This document shows positions 44,454 through 52,764 of a stretch of DNA of 64,000 nucleotides, piece after piece. How positions within the stretch are numbered: the stretch's first letter is position 1; each line of letters opens with the position of its first letter. The position numbers were made by a program, and so were the translations under genes. The stretch is from 66-474 sp044464225. Its GTDB lineage: Bacteria > Pseudomonadota > Gammaproteobacteria > Xanthomonadales > Rhodanobacteraceae. Under the pieces are notes generated by a model, which saw only the letters and a program-made list of their open reading frames with translations, made no database searches and was not told the origin of the DNA. Location of the stretch: positions 1 to 64,000 of the forward strand of contig JBIQLN010000011.1 in the NCBI GenBank assembly GCA_044464225.1. The letters run 5' to 3'.

Positions 44454-45653
44454 CTAAAAGAACGTCGGCATCGTTTCCAGTACCTGCAGGTCGTCGCCGA
44501 CCAGCAGCACCTGTCGCCACTTGTCGAAGGTGAGGCAGGGATGCGAAGCGCCGAAGGACACCACATCGCCGATGCGGAGATCGATGTTCCCGGGGACCGC
44601 CATCATCGCGTGCTGGTCCATGACCTTTCGGATGTGGCAGCCGTCTAGTGGGCGGGCCGGCTCGCCGATGCGGTGGAGTTGCAGCGGGATCGGCAGATCG
44701 GGATCGACGGAAATATCGCGCTTGCCCATCGCCACCACCGCCATGCCCGGTTCGGGCAGCGACTGCACGTGGGCGAACACGGCCAGCGCCGGCTCGAGCT
44801 GGCCTTCGAGTTCGGGATGCCGCGTTTTCACCTCGGCCATTGCGTCGCGATACGAGCGGTGATCGTGCACGACGTAGCAACCGGGCCTCAGGATCGGCGT
44901 GCAGTGTTGACGCAAGTCGGCCCGGTCGAAGGCTTCCGCGATCAGATCGAACCACTGCGAACCCGCGGCGGTGATGAGGGGCTTTCGGCCTCCAAAGGCA
45001 CCTGCGGCCAGAAGCGTGCGCACCGCATCGACGAGCCGCTGGCCGTAGCTGCGGACCTCGTCCACTGCATGCCCGCCGCCAATCAGGCCTTCATAGCCTT
45101 CCATGCCGCGGAGTACGAGGGCGGGCGCCGTGGCGACGGCATCGACGAGGGCCTTCAACTCCGCATCGTTGCGCACCCCGCAGCGGCCACCCGGCACGCC
45201 GAGCTCAATCAACACTTGCAGGGTGAGGTTGCGTTGCCCGAAAAAGGCGTTCAACGCTTCGACGTTGGCCACGCTGTCGACGAGGCAGCAGTAATCCGCG
45301 CCGCCTTCGAGTAGCCCCGCCACGATAGCCATGTTGGGCCTGCCGACCAACTGGTTGGCCATCAGCAAGCGCGGGAAGCCATGTTCGAACGCCACCCCGC
45401 ATTGGACGGCGGTGGCCAGGGTGATGCCCCACGCGCCCGCGTCGAGTTGGCGGCGAAACAGCGCCGGCGCCATCGTGGTTTTCCCGTGCGGGGCAAGCCG
45501 GGCGCCGTGTTGATCGGCGAAGCGCTGCATCCAGGCAATGTTGTGGGCCAGCACCGAGTCGAACACCACCGCCGCCGGCAGGCTCACCTGCTCGAGCAGC
45601 TTGGGGCCGTCGACTGATCGGCCTTTTTCCGGATGACGCGTGACGGGGATCAT
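44454..45653 (-). CDS. D-serine deaminase / amino-acid deaminase-like PLP enzyme
   Basis: A 399-residue alanine-racemase-fold, D-threonine-aldolase-type PLP enzyme. The PLP lysine is in LAPHGKTTMAPALFRRQLDA; further blocks are GAWGITLATAVQCG, RCGVRNDAE and a C-terminal metal site with HDHRSYRDAM and later DQHAMM and GDVVSFGASHPCLTFD (His/Cys). In this family a divalent metal and PLP act on D-serine or D-threonine; here deaminase of D-serine or another amino acid is most likely. The ATG at 45653 lacks a strong ribosome binding site. It is divergent from the DNA ligase gene. Confidence 0.85.
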   Translation of the reverse strand: MIPVTRHPEKGRSVDGPKLLEQVSLPAAVVFDSVLAHNIAWMQRFADQHGARLAPHGKTTMAPALFRRQLDAGAWGITLATAVQCGVAFEHGFPRLLMANQLVGRPNMAIVAGLLEGGADYCCLVDSVANVEALNAFFGQRNLTLQVLIELGVPGGRCGVRNDAELKALVDAVATAPALVLRGMEGYEGLIGGGHAVDEVRSYGQRLVDAVRTLLAAGAFGGRKPLITAAGSQWFDLIAEAFDRADLRQHCTPILRPGCYVVHDHRSYRDAMAEVKTRHPELEGQLEPALAVFAHVQSLPEPGMAVVAMGKRDISVDPDLPIPLQLHRIGEPARPLDGCHIRKVMDQHAMMAVPGNIDLRIGDVVSFGASHPCLTFDKWRQVLLVGDDLQVLETMPTFF

Positions 45654-45982
45654 GGCACCGGCCGGGAAGAACGGCGTCCGATCCTACATCGATGCTCCTT
45701 CGAGTCACAGCATCCGGTGATCGCAACGCGCGGGTTCAAATCGATATTCCGCCGAGGCAGCGCGTGCCCCGCCCGTGGCCAAAACCGTCTTGCCGAGCCG
45801 CATCCACGGCATGCGGGCGCAGCGCGCTGCACAGGTTCGTCGTGCGCTGCACCGGTCCAGCGCGGTAGGAATTTTCCGACAGCGCTTTCGGAACGTCTCG
45901 CGCGATCGCCGGGATGGCGGCCGGCTTCGTGGCCGTTTGCCCGCGCCGACAATCGGCGCTGGCGATCAGCGGAGCGGAAATC
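45654..45982. other. Intergenic region between divergent genes
   Basis: No gene is visible. A T-loop-like string (GGTTCAAATCG near 45732) is not part of a tRNA, because no stem pairs around it. It must hold promoters for the PLP enzyme (minus) and ligase (plus), but I see no clear boxes. Confidence 0.4.
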
Positions 45983-46861
45983 GTGCGTGCAATGATTCGA
46001 TGGCTGGTACCAGGAATCCTGCTGTGGATGGCGATCTGGCCGGTGGCGGCGGGCGCCGCACCGCCACCACCGGTCGAACTGGTCGATGTCTACCACGGTG
46101 GTGTCGACCTGTCCCGCTACTGGGTCAGCGAGAAGTTCGACGGCGTGCGCGGCTACTGGAACGGCCATGAATTGCTGACGCGCGGCGGCACGGTCGTGCG
46201 CGTGCCGGCGTGGTTCACCAGGCATTGGCCGAAGACGCCGATGGACGGCGAGCTGTGGGCCGGCTACGGCCGTTTCGCGACGGCTTCCACCATCGTGCGC
46301 ACGGCCGGACCGCATGACCCCGCGTGGCACAAGATGAGCTATCGCATTTTCGATCTCCCGGCGCAGGGTGGAAACTTCGACGCACGTGTGCCGGCGATCC
46401 GCAAGACTGTCGCCGCCATTGGCGACCCATGGGTGGTGGCGATCCGCCAGTTTCATGTTCGTGACGAAGCCGCGCTGCACGCAGCGCTGAAGCGCGTCCT
46501 CGACAAGGGCGGCGAGGGACTGGTCTTGCATCGCGGCGACGTGCCTTACCGTTCCGGACGCAATGTCGGCCTGCTCAAGCTGAAGCCGTACGAAGACGCC
46601 GAAGCCAGGGTGGTTGCGATCCGGCCGGGCGAAGGCCGGCTCAAGGGCATGATGGGCTCGATCGAGGTGCGTACGCCCGATGGGCGCCGTTTCGCGATCG
46701 GCTCGGGGTTTTCCGATGCGCAGCGGAAGCATCCGCCGGCGGTCGGCTCGTGGGTGACCTACCGGTTCAACGGCCTCACCAACCGCGGGCTGCCGCGCTT
46801 CGTGCGATTCCTGCGGATGCGGCCGGGTGGGCCGCCGCCGGAGCCCGCCGCGCATCCATGA
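45983..46861 (+). CDS. Exported ATP-dependent DNA ligase (Lig E type)
   Basis: A 292-residue minimal ATP-dependent DNA ligase with a signal peptide (VPGILLWMAIWPVAAGAAPP), so probably periplasmic. Motif I is SEKFDGVRGYW, with the nucleotide-binding Lys51; motif III includes PMDGELWAGYG; LVLHRGDVPY is motif IV, and LLKLKPYEDAE is motif V. An OB domain follows from AEARVVAIRPGEGRLKGM, and there is no DNA-binding domain. This is the Lig E arrangement, reported from periplasm of some Proteobacteria and linked in speculation to DNA uptake. The GTG at 45983 is preceded by GGAG at good spacing; the ATG at 45992 is also possible. Confidence 0.85.
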   Translation: MRAMIRWLVPGILLWMAIWPVAAGAAPPPPVELVDVYHGGVDLSRYWVSEKFDGVRGYWNGHELLTRGGTVVRVPAWFTRHWPKTPMDGELWAGYGRFATASTIVRTAGPHDPAWHKMSYRIFDLPAQGGNFDARVPAIRKTVAAIGDPWVVAIRQFHVRDEAALHAALKRVLDKGGEGLVLHRGDVPYRSGRNVGLLKLKPYEDAEARVVAIRPGEGRLKGMMGSIEVRTPDGRRFAIGSGFSDAQRKHPPAVGSWVTYRFNGLTNRGLPRFVRFLRMRPGGPPPEPAAHP

Positions 46862-46888
46862 CAGTGGCTCCCCGGGGCCGCGCGACGA

Positions 46889-47326
46889 TCACCCACCGTG
46901 ACTCCGCACCCACTGAACGATGCCGGCGGCATCCATGGCGCCGGCCTGCCGCGCGACTTCGCGACCGCCGCGAAACAGTGCGAGCGTGGGAATGCTTCGG
47001 ATCCCGTGGCGGGCGCCAAGCCCTTGCTCGGCTTCGGTATCGACTTTCAGCACGCGCACGCGCGGTTCCAGTTGCGCCGCGGCGTGCGCGTAATGGGGTG
47101 CCATCATCTTGCAGGGTCCGCACCAGGGTGCCCAGAAGTCCACCAGCACTGGAATGTCGTTGCGGGAAAGATGTTTGCGGAACGCGGCGTCATCCACTTC
47201 CACCGGTTTGCCCTCGAAGAGGGGCTGGTGGCATTTGCCGCAACGGGCCGCCTCAACGGAACGGCCGCGAGGCACGCGGTTTACTGCCTGGCAGTGCGGA
47301 CAAACGATATGCAATGCGTCGTTCAC
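46889..47326 (-). CDS. trxC: Thioredoxin (TrxC-like)
   Basis: A 145-residue thioredoxin with an N-terminal zinc-ribbon-like segment (VCPHCQAVNR and CGKCHQPLF, four Cys), as in E. coli thioredoxin 2 (TrxC). The redox-active site is WAPWCGPCKMM. It reduces protein disulfides in the cytoplasm and TrxC type can protect against oxidative stress. Its start GTG at 47326 overlaps the stop of the AI-2E transporter gene (GTGA), so translation is coupled. Length agrees with TrxC (about 140). Confidence 0.88.
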   Translation of the reverse strand: MNDALHIVCPHCQAVNRVPRGRSVEAARCGKCHQPLFEGKPVEVDDAAFRKHLSRNDIPVLVDFWAPWCGPCKMMAPHYAHAAAQLEPRVRVLKVDTEAEQGLGARHGIRSIPTLALFRGGREVARQAGAMDAAGIVQWVRSHGG

Positions 47327-48447
47327 GGGACAAGTTCTTCGTGGTCGCCGGCAGCGGGCGGCGCGCCGGCGGCGGTGCCCGAAGCGTGGTTCACCGCGGC
47401 GTGGATCATCGAATTGGCGGTCGCGATGAACGGCACCGCGAAGAATGCCCCGGCAATGCCGCCGATGGCTGCGCCCGCCATCACGCCCAGCACGATTCCC
47501 AGCGGGTGCACCCTGACCGCCCCGCCGGTGATCCACGGGTGCAGGACATTGCCTTCGATCTGGTTCACCAGCAGCACGATACCCAACATGATCAGTGCAT
47601 TGGTCCAGCCGTTGAACAGCAGCGCGATGATCACGGCCGCTGCGCCTGCCACGATCGATCCGATGATGGGTACCAGCGCGCCGAAGAACACGATGGCCGC
47701 GATCGGCGTCGCCAGCGGCACGCCGATGATCCACGCGCCGAATCCGATCGCAACGGCATCGAGCGCGGCCACGAAGATCTGGATGCGGGCAAACTCCTTG
47801 AGCGTGTGCCAGCCGGCGCGTCCGGCGAAATCGATGCGGGCGCGGGCGCGGCGGGGAAACAACCGCGTGGTCCACGACCAGATCTGGGCGCCGTCGATCA
47901 TCGCGAACAGGATCACGAAGATGATGATGAAGATGCCTTCCAGGACGCCCACCACGCGTTTGCCCGCGTTGGCCGCGCGCAGGGCGAGGCGCGAAGCGTT
48001 GTGCTGCAGCCACAGGACCACATCCGAGATGTAACCGTTGATTTTTTCCGGCGTCAAACCGAGCGGATGGGTGGCGAGCAGGCTGTTGAGCGAATTGCCC
48101 AATGCGCCGATCTGTTTTTCCAGCGTTGGCAACGCGGTCACCACGCGTTCGGTCACCAGCAGCAGCAGGCCGACCACCACCGCCATGCCGATCAGGAGCG
48201 CAACCAGGATGGCAAGCCACTTGGGCCAGCGGTGGCGCTGCAGGAACTCGGACAGGGGCACCAGCAGCGCGGCCACGATGATGCCGATCAGGAAGGGAAT
48301 CACGATTTCCGCGAGCATGTGCGCGAGATATCCCACGCCCGCGATCGCCGCGGCCATCACCAGCAGGCGCCACGTGAATGCGGCGCCGATGCGCATGCCG
48401 TGCGGGACGGCATCGTCGGCCGGATCGCTGGAACGTTCGCGCCACAT
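47323..48447 (-). CDS. AI-2E family transporter
   Basis: A 374-residue inner-membrane protein with about eight hydrophobic segments, of the AI-2E (TqsA/YdiK/PerM) family, which includes exporters of small molecules and sodium/proton antiporters. Blocks such as MLAEIVIPFLIGIIVAALLV and FGALVPIIGSIVAGAAAVII fit. The substrate is unknown. Start choice: ATG 48447 (MWRERSS); a GTG at 48456 has GGGGTG upstream and is equally possible. It is upstream of thioredoxin, with a GTGA overlap, so the two are one operon. Confidence 0.85.
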   Translation of the reverse strand: MWRERSSDPADDAVPHGMRIGAAFTWRLLVMAAAIAGVGYLAHMLAEIVIPFLIGIIVAALLVPLSEFLQRHRWPKWLAILVALLIGMAVVVGLLLLVTERVVTALPTLEKQIGALGNSLNSLLATHPLGLTPEKINGYISDVVLWLQHNASRLALRAANAGKRVVGVLEGIFIIIFVILFAMIDGAQIWSWTTRLFPRRARARIDFAGRAGWHTLKEFARIQIFVAALDAVAIGFGAWIIGVPLATPIAAIVFFGALVPIIGSIVAGAAAVIIALLFNGWTNALIMLGIVLLVNQIEGNVLHPWITGGAVRVHPLGIVLGVMAGAAIGGIAGAFFAVPFIATANSMIHAAVNHASGTAAGAPPAAGDHEELVP

Positions 48448-48715
48448 CGAACTCACATTGTCACCCCGCGATCCGCCGTCGAGGCGCCGGAGGGCTGGAC
48501 GCGTCGGCACGCACCGTTCAGGCCGCGTGCGGAAAGCCATGACACGCCGCCCGCCGCCGCAAGCGGCCACAGGCTAACCACCCGTGGGTGGAATTGATGT
48601 CAAGGCGTTTCCATGGGTCGCGCGGGTGATCGGTTCGTGATGGCGCCCCACGTCCGCCTTCACATGGCGTGGAACATTTCGCCCCGATAATGTTGGCTTT
48701 GGCCAAGGAGACCGG

Positions 48716-49366
48716 ATGATGAACCTGAAGATGCCCGCGCTCGTCGTCGCCTGCACGCTGGTGCTTACGGCCTGCGGCGGCAACAACAACCAATCCGGGA
48801 ACGCACCGGCGCCAGGCGGCACGGCTCCGATGCCTGCGACCACTGCGCCTGCCATGCCGATGACGGCCGCGCCCGCAACCACGTCTACCGCGGGCCGGAT
48901 GGCGATGCCCGGGGCGGCCGGTACGTCCGCCATGGCATCCGGGTCCATGGCAAGCACCGGCAAGCCACCCGCGACGGTCAACAATTGCAGCACGGAAATC
49001 GAGGCCAATGATGCGATGCAATACAACGTCGGCTCGATCGCGGTGCCATCGTCTTGCACGGACTTCAAGATCACCCTCAAGCACACCGGCAAGCTGCCGG
49101 TGGCATCCATGGGCCATGATGTGGTCATCACCAAGCAGTCCGACATGCAGGCGGTCGATCAGGAAAGTGCGGCGGCCGGCTTGGACAACGGCTACATCAA
49201 GGCGGATGATCCGCGCGTCATCGCGCACACGAAGCTGATCGGCGGTGGCGAAACCGCGTCGGTGAGTTTCCCGGTCAGCAAGATCAAGGATGGCGGCCCG
49301 TTCGTGTTCTTCTGCAGCTTCCCGGGACATTCCGCACTGATGCACGGCACCATCAGCGTCCAGTGA
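48716..49366 (+). CDS. Lipid-anchored azurin-type blue copper protein
   Basis: A 216-residue lipoprotein: the lipobox is LTAC with Cys20, followed by a 60-residue Ala/Pro/Thr/Met-rich linker and a C-terminal azurin domain (about 90-216, from NNCSTEIEANDAMQYNVGSI). Copper-ligand motifs are MGHDVV (His) and FFCSFPGHSALMHG (Cys, His, Met). It resembles lipid-modified azurins of Neisseria (Laz/H.8 type), which take part in electron transfer at the outer membrane. AAGGAGACCGG precedes ATG 48716/48719. A strong hairpin terminator follows at 49397. Confidence 0.9.
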   Translation: MMNLKMPALVVACTLVLTACGGNNNQSGNAPAPGGTAPMPATTAPAMPMTAAPATTSTAGRMAMPGAAGTSAMASGSMASTGKPPATVNNCSTEIEANDAMQYNVGSIAVPSSCTDFKITLKHTGKLPVASMGHDVVITKQSDMQAVDQESAAAGLDNGYIKADDPRVIAHTKLIGGGETASVSFPVSKIKDGGPFVFFCSFPGHSALMHGTISVQ

Positions 49367-49396
49367 CGCGATCCACGAATCGGGTGGGTGGCAAAC

Positions 49397-49425
49397 GAGC
49401 GGGCGCCGGAGGGCGCCCGCTCTTT
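49397..49425 (+). terminator. Rho-independent terminator after azurin
   Basis: An 11-bp perfect stem, GAGCGGGCGCC / GGCGCCCGCTC, with loop GGAG, then TTTC. It is placed 30 bases after the azurin stop. The T tract is short. This is the clearest terminator in the window. Confidence 0.75.
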
Positions 49426-49496
49426 CATGCGTGCGGGCTGGACACTTGCGGCGGTCCAAACCACACTTCGGGCGTCCCTTGCGGAAGGAATTCGAC

Positions 49497-49895
49497 GTGA
49501 TCCATTTGCCCGTGCTGGTGGTGCTGTTGAACGTCCTGCTGCTGTTCGGCACCGGGTTGGTGGTGGCCGGCGCCCGTGGCCGCCACGGCGTCAAGGCTCC
49601 TGCGACGACGGGCCACCCGGATTTCGAACGGGCCTTCCGCGTGCAGATGAACACGCTGGAACACACGGTGGTATTCCTGCCGACACTATGGCTGGCCGCG
49701 CAGTGGGGCAACCCCACCTGGGCCGGCGTCCTCGGACTGGTATGGATCGTGGCGCGCGTGTGGTACGTGCCGGCGTATCTGCGCAGCGCAGAGGCGCGAC
49801 ATTATCCCTTCATGGTATCGATGATCGCGTGGCTGTTGCTGCTGGCGCTGGCGATCTGGGGCGTCGTGCGGTTGTTCCTGCTGCAACCGTGGTGA
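49497..49895 (+). CDS. MAPEG family membrane protein
   Basis: A 132-residue inner-membrane protein with four transmembrane helices, of the MAPEG family (membrane-associated eicosanoid/glutathione metabolism). Family blocks are ERAFRVQMNTLEHTVVFLPT (second helix), GLVWIVARVWYVPAYLRSAE and the C-terminal MIAWLLLLALAIWGVVRLF. Substrates in bacteria are unknown; glutathione conjugation is possible. The start GTG at 49497 follows GGAAGGAATTCGAC, a good ribosome binding site. Confidence 0.85.
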   Translation: MIHLPVLVVLLNVLLLFGTGLVVAGARGRHGVKAPATTGHPDFERAFRVQMNTLEHTVVFLPTLWLAAQWGNPTWAGVLGLVWIVARVWYVPAYLRSAEARHYPFMVSMIAWLLLLALAIWGVVRLFLLQPW

Positions 49896-49916
49896 GCGCG
49901 TGTCGCGTGGAAGCGG

Positions 49917-50585
49917 TCAGGCGGCGGGCATCTTGCCCGCGATTTCACGCAGGGCGCCTTCAAAGACTTCCGGCGGCTGGCCACCCGGGATCAGGTACTG
50001 ACCGTTGACGACCGTTGCCGGTACGGAGTGGATCCCCGCCTGCTGCCAGCGGCGTTCCTGTGCGCGTACTGCGTCGGTGTATTCGTCGCTCTCGAGCAAA
50101 CCGCGCGCGGCGTTGCCATCCAGGCCGGTCTCCGTCGCAATGCGTACGAGCACGTCGCGGTCGGCGACGTTTTCATTGTCGGTGAAGTAGGCGCGAAACA
50201 GCGCCTGCTTGAGTGCCACGGCCTTCTCGCGATCCTGCTGTTCGGCCCAGTGCAGCAGCCGGTGCGCGTCGAAAGTGTTCCACACGCGACTGCCAGCCCG
50301 GGTGTTGATCGCCACGCCCAGTGGCGCTGCGCGCTCGCGGATTGCCTTGCGATTGGCTTCAAGCTGCGCGTCGTCGATGCCGTACTTGTGCTTGATGTGC
50401 TCGCCCGCGTCCTCGCCCTCGAACGGCAGATGCGGATTGAGTTCGAACGGCTGCAGGTGGATCTCGGCGTCGACGCTGCCTTCGAGCTTCGCCAACGCCG
50501 ACGTGAGACTCGCGAGGCCGATCGCGCACCAGGGACACGCGACGTCGGAAACGAAATCGATGCGGAAGCGGGCAGGGGCAGTCAT
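49917..50585 (-). CDS. DsbA family oxidoreductase (FrnE type)
   Basis: A 222-residue protein of the FrnE/DsbA family with thioredoxin fold and inserted helical domain. The active-site motif is VACPWCAIG with Cys17 and Cys20; there is no signal peptide, so it acts in the cytoplasm. It contains ELNPHLPFEGEDAGEHIKHK and the later HSVPATVVNGQYLIPGGQP, the cis-proline loop (VPAT). The ATG at 50585 fits the family. Likely roles are disulfide/thiol chemistry, such as polyketide-type or glutathione-linked reactions. Confidence 0.88.
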   Translation of the reverse strand: MTAPARFRIDFVSDVACPWCAIGLASLTSALAKLEGSVDAEIHLQPFELNPHLPFEGEDAGEHIKHKYGIDDAQLEANRKAIRERAAPLGVAINTRAGSRVWNTFDAHRLLHWAEQQDREKAVALKQALFRAYFTDNENVADRDVLVRIATETGLDGNAARGLLESDEYTDAVRAQERRWQQAGIHSVPATVVNGQYLIPGGQPPEVFEGALREIAGKMPAA

Positions 50586-50655
50586 GGCAACGAACCGGGG
50601 TGGGATCACACCGATGTGGAGGCGCTTGCGCGCATGTCAATGAGCGCGTGGGGCC

Positions 50656-51411
50656 TCAGTCGCCGAAATACACCGATACGCCCATGCCGCCCTGCCACGT
50701 GTCGGCGTGACCCGCCACACGATGACGCGCACCGAGGTCCAGTTGCACGCGCGGCGTGACCTGCCAGCTCAGGCCGGCGCCGGCGACACCGCCGTAGCCC
50801 GACGCCTGCGTGTGTTGCGCGGCGGCTTCCACGAACACACCCAGCGTCGATGTCGGCGACCAGCCTTCGTTGATGGCCAGCAACTGGCTGTCGACGTCGC
50901 CCGACTGCGCTTCGGCGTATAGGCCGGTTGAACGATTGTCGCCGTGCTGCCAGTTGAAGCTGGCGCCGAGCAGGTACTGGCGGCGATCGCTGCGGAACGC
51001 GCGCGCACCATCCGTGAATTCGATGCTGCCGAGCAACCCCCAACTGAAACGGCCTTGAGCGGGTGGCGCAATCTTCAAGCCCAGCACGCTGTCGGATCGG
51101 CCCCGGACCATTGCGTCGCCGGTATCGGACCAGTTCCATCCACTGCCGAGTTGCACTTCCAGGGCATGGCCGACGCCTGCGCGCAACAGCGTGTCTGCAG
51201 TGAAGCCGGAAGCGCCGTGGACGCGGCTCCAATCCGGCGCGCCCTGTTCGATCGTGACGTCACCGGCCTGCAACGCCGCGGGCGTGAAGCCCAGGCCCGG
51301 CCGGTCGTAACCGGGGTTGTGGCGCACTTCCGCCGTTGCGGGCGCGGCGGCCCAAAGGCCGAGGCACACGGCGACCATGGCGCGACGACAGGAAAGACAT
51401 CCGGGGGGCAT
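50656..51411 (-). CDS. Putative outer-membrane beta-barrel protein (transporter-like)
   Basis: A 251-residue exported protein: signal peptide (MVAVCLGLWAAAPATAE), followed by amphipathic beta strands to the C-terminal GMGVSVYFGD. The RPGLGFTPAALQAGDVTIEQ stretch and repeated strand patterns resemble proteins annotated as MetA-pathway phenol-degradation / transporter-family barrels (a 12-or-so-stranded barrel). The substrate is unknown. The ATG at 51411 has a weak ribosome binding site. It is followed upstream by the DUF5694 gene on the same strand. Confidence 0.6.
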   Translation of the reverse strand: MPPGCLSCRRAMVAVCLGLWAAAPATAEVRHNPGYDRPGLGFTPAALQAGDVTIEQGAPDWSRVHGASGFTADTLLRAGVGHALEVQLGSGWNWSDTGDAMVRGRSDSVLGLKIAPPAQGRFSWGLLGSIEFTDGARAFRSDRRQYLLGASFNWQHGDNRSTGLYAEAQSGDVDSQLLAINEGWSPTSTLGVFVEAAAQHTQASGYGGVAGAGLSWQVTPRVQLDLGARHRVAGHADTWQGGMGVSVYFGD

Positions 51412-51495
51412 TCATCGGTGTACGGCGGTTCTGCGGGCGCGGGAAGCCTAGCGGGTCCATCGCGCGGGCGAGAGTGCGCCGGTCACGCGTCCGAG

Positions 51496-52575
51496 TCAGT
51501 CGCCGGTGCCGAGCACCTTTTCGGCATCCACGATCTGCACGTTCGGCATCTGCCCGAGGATCTTGTCGAGCCACGGCTTGTGCGTGGCGCCGACGATCAC
51601 CAGCACGCGCGCGCCGGGCCGCTCGCGAAAGGTCGCGACGATGTTGGCCGCCATCCGCAGGTTGCGCGCTTCCCATCCGGTCACGTACATGTGGCCGTAG
51701 TACGGTGCCACGCCGTCACCCAGCGCGGCACCCATGTCGGCTTCGATGGCGGCTTGCTGCGAGGCAGGCTGGTTGAGCAGGCGGTACAACGCCATGATCC
51801 GGTTGTCAGAGAGCAATCGATGTTCGCGGTCGCGCATCGCTTGCACGCGGTCCTTGCTCGAATCCCACGCCTTTCGGATCGCCGCTGCGAAGGCTCCATC
51901 CTCGGACTTCGGGATGGAGATGTTGTCGCCGGTGTGGTCGTCGATCGGATACAAGCGTTGCTCGCCGAGCTCGACGGCCAGCGGCGCAGCGATCTGGTAG
52001 ACCTCGTTGCGGTAGCCGAGGCGCTTGTTCATCTGTGCCACCAGCGCATGGTCGAGGCCGTTTCCCGCGTGGCGTTCCGCATCCGGCAATTGCAGCCATT
52101 GCACGAGCGCAGACGCCGGTTCGCCAGCGGCCAGGAACAAAGCGACGAGACGTCGGCGTTGCGCCGGCGTCGGGTGCGCGGGCCAGGTCTTCATGGCCGC
52201 GTGTACCTCGACGACGGCCCGTGATTGGTCCAGCCCCGTCGCGGCGTTCGCATCGCCGGTATCGACGCAGAACGGCGCCAGGTTTTCCGGATCGTAGATC
52301 GACGGGTACTGCTTGATCAGCGCGCATTGTTCGCCCGAAATGGACTCGATTGCGATGACATCGGGCTTGAACGCAGCCAGCCGCGCCAGCAAGGGCTGCA
52401 GCGATTCCGGCTTGAAGCTCTTCGGCGCATTGGCAAGATGCGCGGTGCCGAGCACCAGCACTTCGGCGTGCGGGCCGGCGATGCCTTGTCGCAGCTTGGA
52501 CAGGTCGACCTGCGCGTGGGCGAGGCCGCACCAGCCCAGCAGCGTGATGGACAGGATGGCGGTCCGGATGGTCAT
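51496..52575 (-). CDS. DUF5694 protein with TraB-like (TIKI/EreA) fold, exported
   Basis: A 359-residue exported protein with signal peptide (TAILSITLLGWCGLAHA). It has the two GxxH motifs and acidic residue of the TraB/TIKI/EreA superfamily: VLVLGTAHLAN, IAIESISGEQC (Glu) and, near the end, VLVIVGATHKPWL. The mid-region MRDREHRLLSDNRIMALY also matches the fold. Members are thought to be metal-dependent hydrolases; the substrate here is unknown. The ATG at 52575 follows GGGAGCCGATC. It is probably co-transcribed with the downstream outer-membrane barrel gene 84 bases away. Confidence 0.75.
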   Translation of the reverse strand: MTIRTAILSITLLGWCGLAHAQVDLSKLRQGIAGPHAEVLVLGTAHLANAPKSFKPESLQPLLARLAAFKPDVIAIESISGEQCALIKQYPSIYDPENLAPFCVDTGDANAATGLDQSRAVVEVHAAMKTWPAHPTPAQRRRLVALFLAAGEPASALVQWLQLPDAERHAGNGLDHALVAQMNKRLGYRNEVYQIAAPLAVELGEQRLYPIDDHTGDNISIPKSEDGAFAAAIRKAWDSSKDRVQAMRDREHRLLSDNRIMALYRLLNQPASQQAAIEADMGAALGDGVAPYYGHMYVTGWEARNLRMAANIVATFRERPGARVLVIVGATHKPWLDKILGQMPNVQIVDAEKVLGTGD

Positions 52576-52764
52576 GATCGGCTCCCTGCGGTGGTTTCGA
52601 AGACGCCTGGCGGTGCACGTGCAACGGATCGCGCCGCGCCCACGTTCCGATTTTCGCGGCGGGTGCGTGGCGCGTCGTGTGCCGAATGTCTGAATGGCTT
52701 TCGGCACGGGTGCGCACGCACGAAGTGTTAGAGTGTCCGGCTGTTACCCGAAACGAGCAGTGCG

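Noticed and set aside
45725..45760. Possible tRNA T-loop (GGTTCAAATC)
   Set aside because: No complementary T-stem, anticodon arm or acceptor stem around it.
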